DNA from: an uncultured Porphyromonadaceae bacterium
GTDB taxonomy: Bacteria > Bacteroidota > Bacteroidia > Bacteroidales > Muribaculaceae
DNA length: 33,736 nt
Reading direction: 5' to 3'
Assembly (NCBI GenBank): GCA_947175605.1
Contig: CAMWNH010000018.1
Span: 1 to 33,736 of the forward strand
Shown here: in pieces, positions 6,200 to 13,981 of the stretch
Layout: each line of letters begins with the position of its first letter
Numbering within the stretch: position 1 is the first letter of the stretch
Translations under genes and position numbers: made by a program
Notes under the pieces: generated by a model
What the model was told of the DNA's origin: nothing
Databases searched by the model: none
What the model saw: the letters and a program-made list of their open reading frames with translations, nothing else

Positions 6200-8995
6200 T
6201 CAAAGATTCGAAAGCACCTGTTCCACCTCGTCAGAGGTCATCTGCACCTGACGGGGGTTGTTGCCGTTGGGAGGACCGACGATGCCTAAGGTCTGGAGAT
6301 CCTCCATAATGCGGCCCGCGCGGTTGAAGCCGATCTTGAACTTGCGCTGTAGCATCGAGGTGGACGTCACAGACTGCGTGCCCACAAAACGGGCGCACAT
6401 CATGAACGTCTCATCCTTCTTGCTCACTTCTCCCGAGCCGCCGATTCCGCCGAGTTCAACGAGTCCGCCCGCACCATCCGTGGCAGGAGGCTCGGGAAGA
6501 GGATAGGCCGTCTGATAGCCGATCTGCTCCGAGATGTGGTCGACTACAGCCTCGATTTCTTCGGTCTCCACCAGTGCGCACTGCACGCGATCCATCTGGC
6601 CGCTGTTGCTGAAAAGCATATCGCCGCGACCGATAAGGCGGTTCGCACCGGGAGCATCGAGAATTGTGCGGGAGTCAACCATCTGCTGTACCCGGAAGCC
6701 TATACGGCCGGGGAAGTTAGCCTTGATCATACCTGTAATCACGTCTGTCGAAGGACGTTGCGTGGCCAGAATCATATGCATGCCCACGGCGCGTGCCTTC
6801 TGTGCGATACGGGCGATGGGCAGCGATACATCCTTGCCTGCAACCATGGTGAGATCTGCAAACTCATCCACAATTATCACTATATAAGGCAGGTAGCGAT
6901 GTCCCTTGTGAGGGTCGAGCCTACGTTGGCAGAAGCGTTCGTTGTACTTGGCTATGTCTCGCACCCCTGCCGTGCTCAGCAGGTCGTAGCGAGCCTCCAT
7001 TTCCTCACACAGGCTCTGGAGGGTGGTCACGGCCTTCATCGGGTCGGTGATGATGGGATTATCCTCATCAGGGAGCTTGGCCATGTAGTGATTTTCAAGA
7101 GCTTTGTACACGCTGAACTCAACACGCTTGGGGTCGATCAGCACGAATTTCAGTTCCGAAGGATGCTTAGCGTAGATCAGCGACATTATTATCGTGTTCA
7201 AGCCTACGGATTTACCTTGACCGGTCGCACCGGCTACAAGCAGGTGGGGCATCTTGGTCAGGTCGGCGATGAAGATGTCATTCGAAATTGTAGCGCCCAA
7301 AGCCATGGGGAGGGCCATTTTGGCCTTGGCCCGCTGATATGCCTCACTCTCAAGTACTGTGCGGATTCCCACGATCTGAGGCGACGCGTTGGGAACCTCG
7401 ATGCCAATCGTCCCCTTACCCGGCATAGGAGCGATAATACGAATGCCTTGTGCCGCAAGGTTCATGGCTATATCGTCTTCAAGATTCTTGATGCGCGAGA
7501 TCTTCACACCCTTGTCAGGCACGATCTCGAAAAGCGTGACTGTCGGACCCACGGTTGCCTTAACCTCGGCAATCTCTACTCCGAAACTGCGCAAAGCCTC
7601 GACAATCATGTTCTTGTTCTTTTCCTGTTCCTCCTCGTCGATAGGAACGGAGGCGGGACGCTCGATCAGAAGCCCTGTCTTGGGTGCCTTGAAGTTACCT
7701 AACTCGGCCTTGTGGTCGTAGATGGTGTCGAGGCCCAGATGATCGCCGTCGTTGATTTCCGGGCCTTCGTCTGGCAGTTCATGTACATCGTCTTCACCGT
7801 TGGCCATATTGGTGATAGTCAGCACGGGAGAGGACTGAGCTGTATCAGGAGCCTTCGGGAGATTCACGGTGAAAGGAATTTCATCGGTTTCGATTTCTTC
7901 TTCAGCCGATTCTTCTTCAGCTTCTCCTTCGCCAAGCACATTGATGTCGGGAGCATCGAATTCCTGTGCGATTTCTTCCGTCTCCTGCTGTTCTTCAGCC
8001 TCGGGCGCAGTTTCGACTTCCTCCTCTGCTTCAACTTCTTCTTCAACCTCATCCTCGTCCATCTCAGTGTCTACGCTGTGAGCGGGCTCTCCCTCGGCCT
8101 CGTCAAGCGAACTGATGTTTACGGGGGATGGTTTTACGATCGAACTAACTTTCTCGCCCAGATTTTCAGGTAGTTTGCTCTTCACGCCTCGGAACGTGGC
8201 TATTGCCGCGCGGAAAAATGTCTGCAGCGGATGCAGGTATATTGCCACCAGACCCCCGAACAAAACCACAGCCACGGCATAGGCTCCCAATCCGCCCGAA
8301 AAGCGCTGAATCATATCGTTGATGTAGTAGCCGTGATTGCCTCCAAGGTGGAAGAAGCCTTCGGAGTGGAATGTGAGCAGGCCCATTATCAGCGAAATAG
8401 CTACAGCGGAATAAAGGCTTTTGAACGTGAGTGTTATGATGTTAAGCTTCACCGCACGCATGCATCTCAATCCGATCAGGAAGATATAGAGCGCCAGAAT
8501 GAACGATCCGATACCGAGTGTATCGACCATGAGGAACTTGGCAAGACGTGCGCCAACGATGCCGCCGGCATTGCCTACTTCATCGCCGGATGCTTCAATT
8601 TCCGTAATCGAACGTCCGTGTGTGATGCTTTGGTCAAGCTGACCGTTGAAGAAGAAGCTCACGGATACACCGACCATCACCACGGCAATCACACATAGAA
8701 TAATTCCGCAGGCAAGGTGTGTGCGGTAGTCGGTGAAGAAGTCCTTCAGCCCGTACTTCGGCTGCGCGGGCTTCCGTGCAGGCGCGGGGCGTTTGGTCGT
8801 TGCTCCTCCCGTGCGAGTGCGTGTGTTGTCGCGTGCGGAAGCCGTTTTGGGCCGTTCCTGAGAGTATTTGGTTCTTTTTTCATTATTGCGCTTGGCTTCG
8901 GTATTGCGGTCCTGAGGACGAGGTCTTACGGGAGCGCCGCCCATACCAAGTTCGTAATCATCAAAGCTTTGCGCAGTCCTGTTTCTATCGGTCAT
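6200..8995 (-). CDS. ftsK: FtsK/SpoIIIE DNA translocase
   Basis: Division-associated DNA pump that moves chromosome ends through the closing septum and aligns them for dimer resolution. It is 931 residues. After a basic, disordered N-terminus (1-80) come membrane segments (about 93-115, 155-176, 190-208 and 237-256), then a linker at about 290-440 very rich in glutamate. The motor follows, with Walker A GATGQGKS (589-596) and Walker B IIVDEFADL (about 707-715), and ATQRPSTDVITG at about 744-755. The C-terminal winged-helix gamma domain (about 864-931) has SMLQRKFKIGFNRAGRIM, which reads the chromosome polarity motif. rpe lies 46 bases upstream and the LolA-like gene 31 bases downstream. Confidence 0.97.
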   Translation of the reverse strand: MTDRNRTAQSFDDYELGMGGAPVRPRPQDRNTEAKRNNEKRTKYSQERPKTASARDNTRTRTGGATTKRPAPARKPAQPKYGLKDFFTDYRTHLACGIILCVIAVVMVGVSVSFFFNGQLDQSITHGRSITEIEASGDEVGNAGGIVGARLAKFLMVDTLGIGSFILALYIFLIGLRCMRAVKLNIITLTFKSLYSAVAISLIMGLLTFHSEGFFHLGGNHGYYINDMIQRFSGGLGAYAVAVVLFGGLVAIYLHPLQTFFRAAIATFRGVKSKLPENLGEKVSSIVKPSPVNISSLDEAEGEPAHSVDTEMDEDEVEEEVEAEEEVETAPEAEEQQETEEIAQEFDAPDINVLGEGEAEEESAEEEIETDEIPFTVNLPKAPDTAQSSPVLTITNMANGEDDVHELPDEGPEINDGDHLGLDTIYDHKAELGNFKAPKTGLLIERPASVPIDEEEQEKNKNMIVEALRSFGVEIAEVKATVGPTVTLFEIVPDKGVKISRIKNLEDDIAMNLAAQGIRIIAPMPGKGTIGIEVPNASPQIVGIRTVLESEAYQRAKAKMALPMALGATISNDIFIADLTKMPHLLVAGATGQGKSVGLNTIIMSLIYAKHPSELKFVLIDPKRVEFSVYKALENHYMAKLPDEDNPIITDPMKAVTTLQSLCEEMEARYDLLSTAGVRDIAKYNERFCQRRLDPHKGHRYLPYIVIIVDEFADLTMVAGKDVSLPIARIAQKARAVGMHMILATQRPSTDVITGMIKANFPGRIGFRVQQMVDSRTILDAPGANRLIGRGDMLFSNSGQMDRVQCALVETEEIEAVVDHISEQIGYQTAYPLPEPPATDGAGGLVELGGIGGSGEVSKKDETFMMCARFVGTQSVTSTSMLQRKFKIGFNRAGRIMEDLQTLGIVGPPNGNNPRQVQMTSDEVEQVLSNL

Positions 8996-9041
8996 TGCGG
9001 AGAAATGTGTGTCGTAAGTTATCAGATCGGTTGATAGTGGT

Positions 9042-9686
9042 TTAAAGGGCGGCCAGCTGAGCGATTACGGATTTTGGATCGGGTGCGGCAAACACGGCAT
9101 TCCCGGCCACAAGCACGTCTGCTCCGGCCTCTGCAAGCATCGGCCCCGTAGTGAGGTTCACTCCGCCGTCTATTTCAATCAGCGCCTTTGATCCGCTTTC
9201 ATCTATCAGCTTGCGCAGTCGGCGTGTCTTTTCCAGGGTATGCTCAATGAATTTCTGACCGCCAAATCCCGGATTCACACTCATCAGAAGCACCATGTCC
9301 AGCTCGCCTATAATATCCTCAAGTGTGCCGACGGGTGTTGCGGGGTTGAGTGTCACAGCCGCTTTCATTCCGGCGTCCTTTATTGCCTGGACCGTGCGGT
9401 GGAGATGCGTGCAGGCCTCCTGATGCACGTTCATTATACTCGCGCCGCAGTCGCGGACCGCACCGACATATCTTCCCGGATCGACAATCATCAGATGCAC
9501 GTCCAGCGGTTTGTCCGTGAGTGCGCTCACTGCTTTTATCACAGGGAAACCGAACGATATATTGGGCACGAAGACGCCGTCCATAACATCGCAGTGAATC
9601 CATCCTGCTTCACTTTCCTGAAGCATTTTTATGTCGCGTTCGAGACAGCCGAAATCGGCGGAGAGAATCGAAGGAGAAACTATCAT
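9042..9686 (-). CDS. rpe: Ribulose-phosphate 3-epimerase
   Basis: Interconverts D-ribulose 5-phosphate and D-xylulose 5-phosphate in the pentose phosphate pathway. The start at 9686 gives MIVSPSILSADFG, the standard N-terminus, and 214 residues, close to the usual 215-225. A longer in-frame start at 9734 would overlap dedA and add 16 unrelated residues. The TIM-barrel metal and catalytic motifs are present: SADF near the N-terminus, HCDVMDGVFVPNISFG, LDVHLMI, MSVNPGFGGQ and IEIDGGVN. The gene begins 5 bases after dedA stops, so the two are cotranscribed. Confidence 0.96.
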   Translation of the reverse strand: MIVSPSILSADFGCLERDIKMLQESEAGWIHCDVMDGVFVPNISFGFPVIKAVSALTDKPLDVHLMIVDPGRYVGAVRDCGASIMNVHQEACTHLHRTVQAIKDAGMKAAVTLNPATPVGTLEDIIGELDMVLLMSVNPGFGGQKFIEHTLEKTRRLRKLIDESGSKALIEIDGGVNLTTGPMLAEAGADVLVAGNAVFAAPDPKSVIAQLAAL

Positions 9687-9691
9687 CTTGT

Positions 9692-10354
9692 TTATTTCTT
9701 TTTGAATGCGTTCCAGACAATGTATACGATGCACAATCCGAGGAGTATGAATCCTGCGAGCGTGAGGTAAGAATTGTATTTTTCGACGGCTTCATACAGC
9801 GCCGGGAGGCTGACGTGCTGCGCGAGCCACCAGCCCAGTCCGGCAAGAACTCCGTTCCACACAAGTGCGCCGAGACCTGTGAAGATTGTGAATGTGCCGA
9901 GATTCATCCGTGCGATGCCCGCAGGAATGGAAATGAGCTGACGGACAGCGGGAATCAGTCGTCCGACGAAAGTTGAGATCGCTCCGTGACGGTCAAAGTA
10001 GTCCTCGGCTTTCCGCACCTTTGCTTCATCAATCAGACATGCGTGTCCGAGGCGTGAGTTGGCGAAGGCATAAACTACAGGACGGCCAATAAGCAAGGCA
10101 AGAACATAGTTGATGAGGGCTCCCACAATTGCGCCGGCTGTAGCAACCAGAACTACGAGAAATATATTCATGTCGCCCCTCTGGGCAGCCAGATATGCAG
10201 CCGGTGGAACTACGACTTCAGATGGAAAAGGCACGAATGAACTTTCAATGACCATGAAGACGAACACAAAAAGATAACTGGCATTGTTTACAAACCAGTC
10301 AAAAAAGGCCGCTGCATCGAATATCACAAGCGGCAGCATCAGGGCGTCGATCAT
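9692..10354 (-). CDS. DedA family (VTT domain) membrane protein
   Basis: An inner-membrane protein of the DedA superfamily; characterised relatives flip undecaprenyl phosphate or other phospholipids across the membrane. It has 220 residues with an N-terminal hydrophobic helix, then the family block FMVIESSFVPFPSEVVVPPA (about residues 34-53), a helix pair, and GRLIPAVRQLISIPAG (about 131-146) with the paired arginines typical of the family. A C-terminal helix ends in FKKK. It is the first gene of an eight-gene operon, with the promoter at 10416-10447 about 60 bases upstream. The lipid substrate cannot be told from sequence. Confidence 0.92.
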   Translation of the reverse strand: MIDALMLPLVIFDAAAFFDWFVNNASYLFVFVFMVIESSFVPFPSEVVVPPAAYLAAQRGDMNIFLVVLVATAGAIVGALINYVLALLIGRPVVYAFANSRLGHACLIDEAKVRKAEDYFDRHGAISTFVGRLIPAVRQLISIPAGIARMNLGTFTIFTGLGALVWNGVLAGLGWWLAQHVSLPALYEAVEKYNSYLTLAGFILLGLCIVYIVWNAFKKK

Positions 10355-10415
10355 TTTATCTTGGAGTAATGATGTTGGTTTTTAAGGAGTTGGATATATG
10401 CATTATAATGTCTTA

Positions 10416-10447
10416 CAAAGTTAGCGAATTTTCTGTCCAAATGCAAA
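10416..10447 (-). promoter_or_regulatory. Promoter for the dedA-to-radical-SAM operon
   Basis: On the minus strand: TAACTTTG at 10416-10423 (-7 box) and TTTG at 10444-10447 (-33 element), with a 20-base spacer. The -33 element lies in the T tract of the terminator just upstream (10452-10488), so the two signals share bases. Confidence 0.75.
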
Positions 10448-10451
10448 AAAT

Positions 10452-10488
10452 AATTGCCCCGACATCGACGGGCGATGGCGGGGCAATT
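10452..10488 (-). terminator. Intrinsic terminator of the glutaminase-like gene
   Basis: A 10-base stem (AATTGCCCCG with CGGGGCAATT), one A-G mismatch, then 5 more pairs around a 5-base loop. On the minus strand it is followed by a T-rich run (10451-10445). It lies 68 bases past the stop at 10557. Confidence 0.9.
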
Positions 10489-10556
10489 GAGCAGAATTAT
10501 ATAACATTCAACCATAAATTTCTTTTTAAGCGCCCTTAGGCAGTGTTGCTTAAGGC

Positions 10557-11492
10557 TTATTCAATCGTCACTCTTGCGGAAGAGTAGACATTGAGCCCAA
10601 GCTTGGCTGCGAAATCGGCAACAGCTTTCGCTGCGCGTACGCTCACGCCGTTTTCACACAGGCGGGGCGAGTAAGCTGCAATTGCGCCGAAGCCCGGGAC
10701 TACGGCCAGCACAGTACCGCCGAAGCCGGCTGCGGCCGGAAGACCGGTACGCATCATCCAAGCGCGACGACCATGTTTGCCAAGCTTGCGCGAGGCCATA
10801 AGACCGACGACATTTGCGGCAACCGCGCCATCAAAGGCATAAATGCCAGTGCGGGGATTGCGACCGTCCGCAGCTATTGTTGCGCCCATCACGCCAAGCT
10901 GTTCGGCCGTGAGCTGAAGCGACATAAGTCGGGCATAAACATCAATGCTCTTGTCTGCATCGTCGTATAGCGTGTAGCCTGCATCGGACAGTACTTCGGC
11001 CATCTTCATCGCTGAAGCCTCCTCAGAGAGAAGCTGATACAGGCTGTCGTTGAAATCCGGTTCTCCATCGGTAAGGGCAAGAACTCTGTCGAGCAGAACC
11101 TGATACTTTCCGTCGCGGTCGCCCTGCGGAGCGACGGCGCTCACGGCGCGGATAGAATGTGCTCCGAATGCGATTTTAGGCTTTGTGCCGCATGCAGCTT
11201 TTTCTGCGCAGCAACAGCTGCCGCTCTTCTTGGCAAGTTCCTCGGGCGTATACTGGCTCAGCAGTTCCACGCTCAGAGGCAGGCGTGCGATTTTGCCCAT
11301 AGCTGCCGGTGTGTTTACGGCGCCTTTGGATAGCGTGCGCCCGTCTGTCAGAACCACGGCAATGCCGAATGCATCTGCATCGGTGTTTTTGGCAAGGCGA
11401 GGATCAACTTCGCCTTCCGTCTTGTCCTTATTGCTTTCATAGGCCTCGTTCAAGGCCTTTTCAACATCGTTGATGGAGATTTTTCTTTCCAT
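10557..11492 (-). CDS. Glutaminase-fold protein lacking the catalytic residues (probable pseudoenzyme)
   Basis: Clearly a member of the serine-dependent glutaminase (GlsA) family. DVYARLMS, LGVMGATIAADGRNP (200-213), GGTVLAVVPGFGAIAAYSP (258-276) and NGVSVRAAKAV (281-291) match the family in order. However, the active site looks lost. The catalytic SxxK motif (usually SISK/SVSK) is replaced around residues 63-70 by AAMGKIAR. The FNS and NAGAI motifs are absent; instead there is a Cys-rich stretch GSCCCAEKAAC (91-101) and HSIRAVSAV. The catalytic Asn pair after the conserved Ser-Glu is replaced by EASAMKM (158-164), and the DWxY tyrosine and KSG serine are replaced by WMMRTG and AAG. So it probably does not hydrolyse glutamine by the known mechanism. 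Length (311) is normal. It is transcribed alone and ends at a strong terminator. Confidence 0.8.
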   Translation of the reverse strand: MERKISINDVEKALNEAYESNKDKTEGEVDPRLAKNTDADAFGIAVVLTDGRTLSKGAVNTPAAMGKIARLPLSVELLSQYTPEELAKKSGSCCCAEKAACGTKPKIAFGAHSIRAVSAVAPQGDRDGKYQVLLDRVLALTDGEPDFNDSLYQLLSEEASAMKMAEVLSDAGYTLYDDADKSIDVYARLMSLQLTAEQLGVMGATIAADGRNPRTGIYAFDGAVAANVVGLMASRKLGKHGRRAWMMRTGLPAAAGFGGTVLAVVPGFGAIAAYSPRLCENGVSVRAAKAVADFAAKLGLNVYSSARVTIE

Positions 11493-11572
11493 AGTATCGG
11501 TTAAGTATTAGTGTTTTGTTAGATGTGTGTTTTTCGTAGTGGATGTGTCTTTCAGTTTTCGAATATAAAACA

Positions 11573-11603
11573 TCCCCGGGGGCATTTTAGTTGCCTCCGG
11601 GGA
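11573..11603 (-). terminator. Terminator downstream of nagB
   Basis: A 12-base stem with one mismatch (TCCCCGGAGGCA with TGCCCCCGGGGA on the minus strand) and a 7-base loop, followed by TGTTTTATATT. It lies 41 bases past the nagB stop. Confidence 0.75.
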
Positions 11604-11643
11604 CGTGAAAAAAATCTAATTGTCGGAAAAGGACCTGTCCGTT

Positions 11644-12435
11644 TTAGAGATTGCCCTTTTCGATATCCTTGAAGTAGCGGTAGGTGTCCACCTTGAGTTC
11701 GCCGCATGCATCCTCATCGGCCACGATGATAGCCTTGGGGTGCATCTGGAGTGCGGAGATGGTCCACATCTGGGAAATGCCGCCCTCAACACCATGCTTC
11801 AGGGCGCGGGCCTTGTTGTGTCCGTTGACGATAAGCATCACCGAACGGGCTGCCATCACGGTGCCTACACCGACGGTGAGTGCGGTCTTGGGAACAAGGT
11901 CAACATTGCCCTCGAAGAAGCGCGAGTTGGCGATGATCGTGTCGGTGGTGAGGGTCTTCATGCGAGTACGCGAGGTGAGCGAGGAGCCCGGTTCGTTGAA
12001 GGCTATGTGGCCGTCGGGACCTACGCCACCCATGAACAGGTCTATACCGCCATAGGATGCGATTTTTTCCTCATAGGCCTTGCACTCGGCTTCGGGGTCG
12101 GCAGCGTTGCCGTTGAGGATATTTACGTTTTCGCGCTTGATGTCGATGTGGGAGAAGAAGTTGTTCCACATGAAGGAGTAGTAGCTTTCGGGGTGTTCCT
12201 TGGGGAGATTGCAATACTCGTCCATGTTGAAGGTAACGACGTTCTTGAAGCTAACCTTGCCTTCCTTCACGAGTTTGATGAGCTCGCGGTACATGCCAAG
12301 AGGAGAGGAACCGGTGGGGCAGCCCAGAACGAAGGGATGCTCCTCGGTGGGATTGGCTTCATTGATGCGTGCGGCCACGTATTCGGCGGCCCAGCGGGAA
12401 ACGGCGGAATAGTCCGGTTCGATAATCAGTCGCAT
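11644..12435 (-). CDS. nagB: Glucosamine-6-phosphate deaminase
   Basis: Converts glucosamine 6-phosphate to fructose 6-phosphate and ammonia, feeding amino sugars (host mucin, peptidoglycan) into glycolysis. It is 263 residues, close to the E. coli enzyme (266). Catalytic residues fall at the expected numbers: D72 in FNMDEY, D141 and H143 in [12 protein letters not shown], and E148. The phosphate-binding [12 protein letters not shown] is at 38-49. The ORF begins at MRLIIEPDY, the usual NagB start. The outer-membrane protein gene lies 61 bases upstream with no terminator between, so they may be cotranscribed. A strong hairpin terminator follows at 11573-11603. Confidence 0.97.
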   Translation of the reverse strand: MRLIIEPDYSAVSRWAAEYVAARINEANPTEEHPFVLGCPTGSSPLGMYRELIKLVKEGKVSFKNVVTFNMDEYCNLPKEHPESYYSFMWNNFFSHIDIKRENVNILNGNAADPEAECKAYEEKIASYGGIDLFMGGVGPDGHIAFNEPGSSLTSRTRMKTLTTDTIIANSRFFEGNVDLVPKTALTVGVGTVMAARSVMLIVNGHNKARALKHGVEGGISQMWTISALQMHPKAIIVADEDACGELKVDTYRYFKDIEKGNL

Positions 12436-12496
12436 AATTGATTTTTAGGTTTAATTGTTGTATATTAAGTGAATCGGTAGGTTCTGAATATTCTTT

Positions 12497-13111
12497 TTAG
12501 AAAAGCCAAGCGGCTGTGATGGTCCAGTAGTTGGTGCGTCCGTCAATGTCGACGGGATTGGTCCCGATAACTTTCTTTTCAACGAACTTGGTCATGCCGA
12601 AACCATAAGATGCACCTATCTGGAGATGCTTGATGAGCTGAACACCAAGACCAACGTTCCAGGCCACATCGACCTTCTTTTCTTTGAAGGCATCTTCGAT
12701 GGCGCGCTTTGAAACGAGGAATGCGAAGTCGGGACCCGTGAAGATGTAGGGAGTAATGATACTGCCTACAACCGGAAGGCCGATTTTGTATTTGAAGTTG
12801 ATGGGAATGTTGATGAAGTCGCGACTTTTGTAAAGACCGTCTTCATTTGTCACGCTTACGGGTGCGGAAGAATTGCGGCGCGTGTACATAACGGAGGCGT
12901 CAAATGCCAGATTCACAACGGGAATGGTGAATTCGCACTGCAGACCGGCCGTGATTCCGGCGCGGTTGTCGGAGTTGAACGTGGACTTGTCAAAACGCAT
13001 GGAGTTGACGTCGATACCTACACGTGGGCCAATGCGGAATTGCGCTGAAGCTGTTGCGGCAACGGCCACTATGGCCACAAAAGCAATGATTGCGCGCTTG
13101 AAATTATTCAT
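12497..13111 (-). CDS. Outer-membrane beta-barrel protein
   Basis: A small porin-like beta-barrel protein of the PorT/OMP_b-brl type common in Bacteroidetes. It has 204 residues with a signal peptide (MNNFKRAIIAFVAIVAVAA, cleaved near ASA-Q at about residue 23). The mature part is a run of alternating beta strands (FRIGPRVGIDVNSMRF, GITAGLQCEF, INIPINFKYKIG, LGVQLIKHLQIGASYGFGM) and ends in YWTITAAWLF, with the terminal phenylalanine that the BAM machinery recognises. No function beyond the outer-membrane barrel can be claimed. It has its own promoter (13152-13183) just after the rubrerythrin terminator. Confidence 0.87.
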   Translation of the reverse strand: MNNFKRAIIAFVAIVAVAATASAQFRIGPRVGIDVNSMRFDKSTFNSDNRAGITAGLQCEFTIPVVNLAFDASVMYTRRNSSAPVSVTNEDGLYKSRDFINIPINFKYKIGLPVVGSIITPYIFTGPDFAFLVSKRAIEDAFKEKKVDVAWNVGLGVQLIKHLQIGASYGFGMTKFVEKKVIGTNPVDIDGRTNYWTITAAWLF

Positions 13112-13151
13112 TTATAACGAAATTAGATTTCTTAAGGAACTGTTATGCATG

Positions 13152-13183
13152 CAAAGTTAAGTAAAAATCGGAAATCTGCCAAA
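13152..13183 (-). promoter_or_regulatory. Promoter for the outer-membrane protein gene
   Basis: On the minus strand: TAACTTTG at 13152-13159 and TTTG at 13180-13183, with a 20-base spacer. Transcription would start near 13145, 30-35 bases before the ATG. Confidence 0.75.
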
Positions 13184-13200
13184 AAGCAATACGCAAAAAA

Positions 13201-13229
13201 GAGCTCCGGATTCACAAAATCCGAAGCTC
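13201..13229. terminator. Terminator of the rubrerythrin gene
   Basis: GAGCT-C-CGGATT pairs with AATCCG-A-AGCTC, with one mismatch and a 5-base loop. Six Ts follow on the minus strand (13200-13195), so it terminates the rubrerythrin message from 13258. A short T run is also present on the plus side. Confidence 0.88.
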
Positions 13230-13257
13230 TTTGAATTCGTTTATGTCTCGAAAGAGA

Positions 13258-13854
13258 TTATACAAGTTCCTGAACATCGTCGAGGGCGATATAGTGTTCG
13301 CGCGGATGGTCGCAGCCGGGGCATACCATCGGGGGCTCTGTACCCACATATTCGTAGCCGCATACGAGACACTTCCACGTGATGGGTTTCTCGCGTTTCC
13401 ACATGGTGCCGTTCTTTACCTGATCCAGCATGCGCAGGAAGCGATTGTGGTGATTCTCTTCAATGGTGGCGATGGCCAGGAAGTGTTCGGCGATGTCATC
13501 GAAGCCTTCTTCCTGAGCGACCTTGGCAAAAGCCTTGTACATGTCTACACCCTCCGAAAGTTCCTCGGCAGCGGCACATGCAAGGTTCTCGGCCGTTGTG
13601 CCGATTACACCTGCATCAGCAGATACGGGCACCGTCACCTGACCGCCCTGCAGGAATTTGAAGTACACCTTGGCATGGTGCAGTTCGTTTGCTGCAGTTT
13701 CGTTGAACACCTGTGCAACGGGGAAATATTTCTCCTTGGTTGCCTGCTGTGCGTAGAATGTATAGCGGGAGTAAGCGGCGGATTCAGCCAGATATGAAAG
13801 AACGAGGTTAGCCTCGGTTTTTGTCCCTTTCAGGCTTTTGGGTTGAGTTGTCAT
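13258..13854 (-). CDS. rbr: Rubrerythrin
   Basis: A cytosolic non-heme diiron peroxidase that reduces hydrogen peroxide to water, a common oxygen-defence protein of anaerobes. The start at 13854 (MTTQPKSLKGTKTE) gives 198 residues. The upstream in-frame start at 13968 would add 38 residues with no family match and would cover the promoter of the divergent operon. The ferritin-like part carries diiron ligands E24, E57xxH60, E98 and E132xxH135. The C-terminal rubredoxin-like domain has CLVC (162-165) and CPGC (178-181) to bind one iron. It is a single gene followed by a strong terminator. No clear -7 box was found in the 127 bases upstream. Confidence 0.96.
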   Translation of the reverse strand: MTTQPKSLKGTKTEANLVLSYLAESAAYSRYTFYAQQATKEKYFPVAQVFNETAANELHHAKVYFKFLQGGQVTVPVSADAGVIGTTAENLACAAAEELSEGVDMYKAFAKVAQEEGFDDIAEHFLAIATIEENHHNRFLRMLDQVKNGTMWKREKPITWKCLVCGYEYVGTEPPMVCPGCDHPREHYIALDDVQELV

Positions 13855-13930
13855 AATTCCGAAGTTTATGAGTTTTATGTTAGTTGAATTGTTTGCTGTT
13901 TGATAAAAGAACAAGTTGTGCAAAAAAAGG

Positions 13931-13962
13931 TTTGCTCGGGGGTGAAAAAAATAGTATCTTTG
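13931..13962 (+). promoter_or_regulatory. Promoter of the RyR/FHA-protease/CHAT operon
   Basis: TTTG at 13931-13934 and TATCTTTG at 13955-13962, with a 20-base spacer: a full match to the Bacteroidetes consensus. The start falls near 13969, only about 12 bases before the ATG at 13982, so the leader is very short. It is the only promoter recognised for the six genes to 21183. Confidence 0.8.
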
Positions 13963-13981
13963 TGACAAACACGATTAAATC

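Noticed and set aside
6536-7702. Open plus-strand frame of 388 codons
   Set aside because: Lies wholly antisense to the FtsK motor domain, which has clear Walker motifs; composition is that of a reversed coding frame and it matches no family.
7864-8081. Low-complexity repeat in ftsK
   Set aside because: The Glu-rich stretch is the ordinary disordered linker of FtsK, not a separate element.
11620-12441. Open plus-strand frame of 273 codons covering nagB
   Set aside because: Exact antisense shadow of nagB, which carries the full catalytic set.
13855-13968. Longer N-terminus for rubrerythrin
   Set aside because: The 38 extra residues have no family match and would cover the divergent promoter at 13931-13962.
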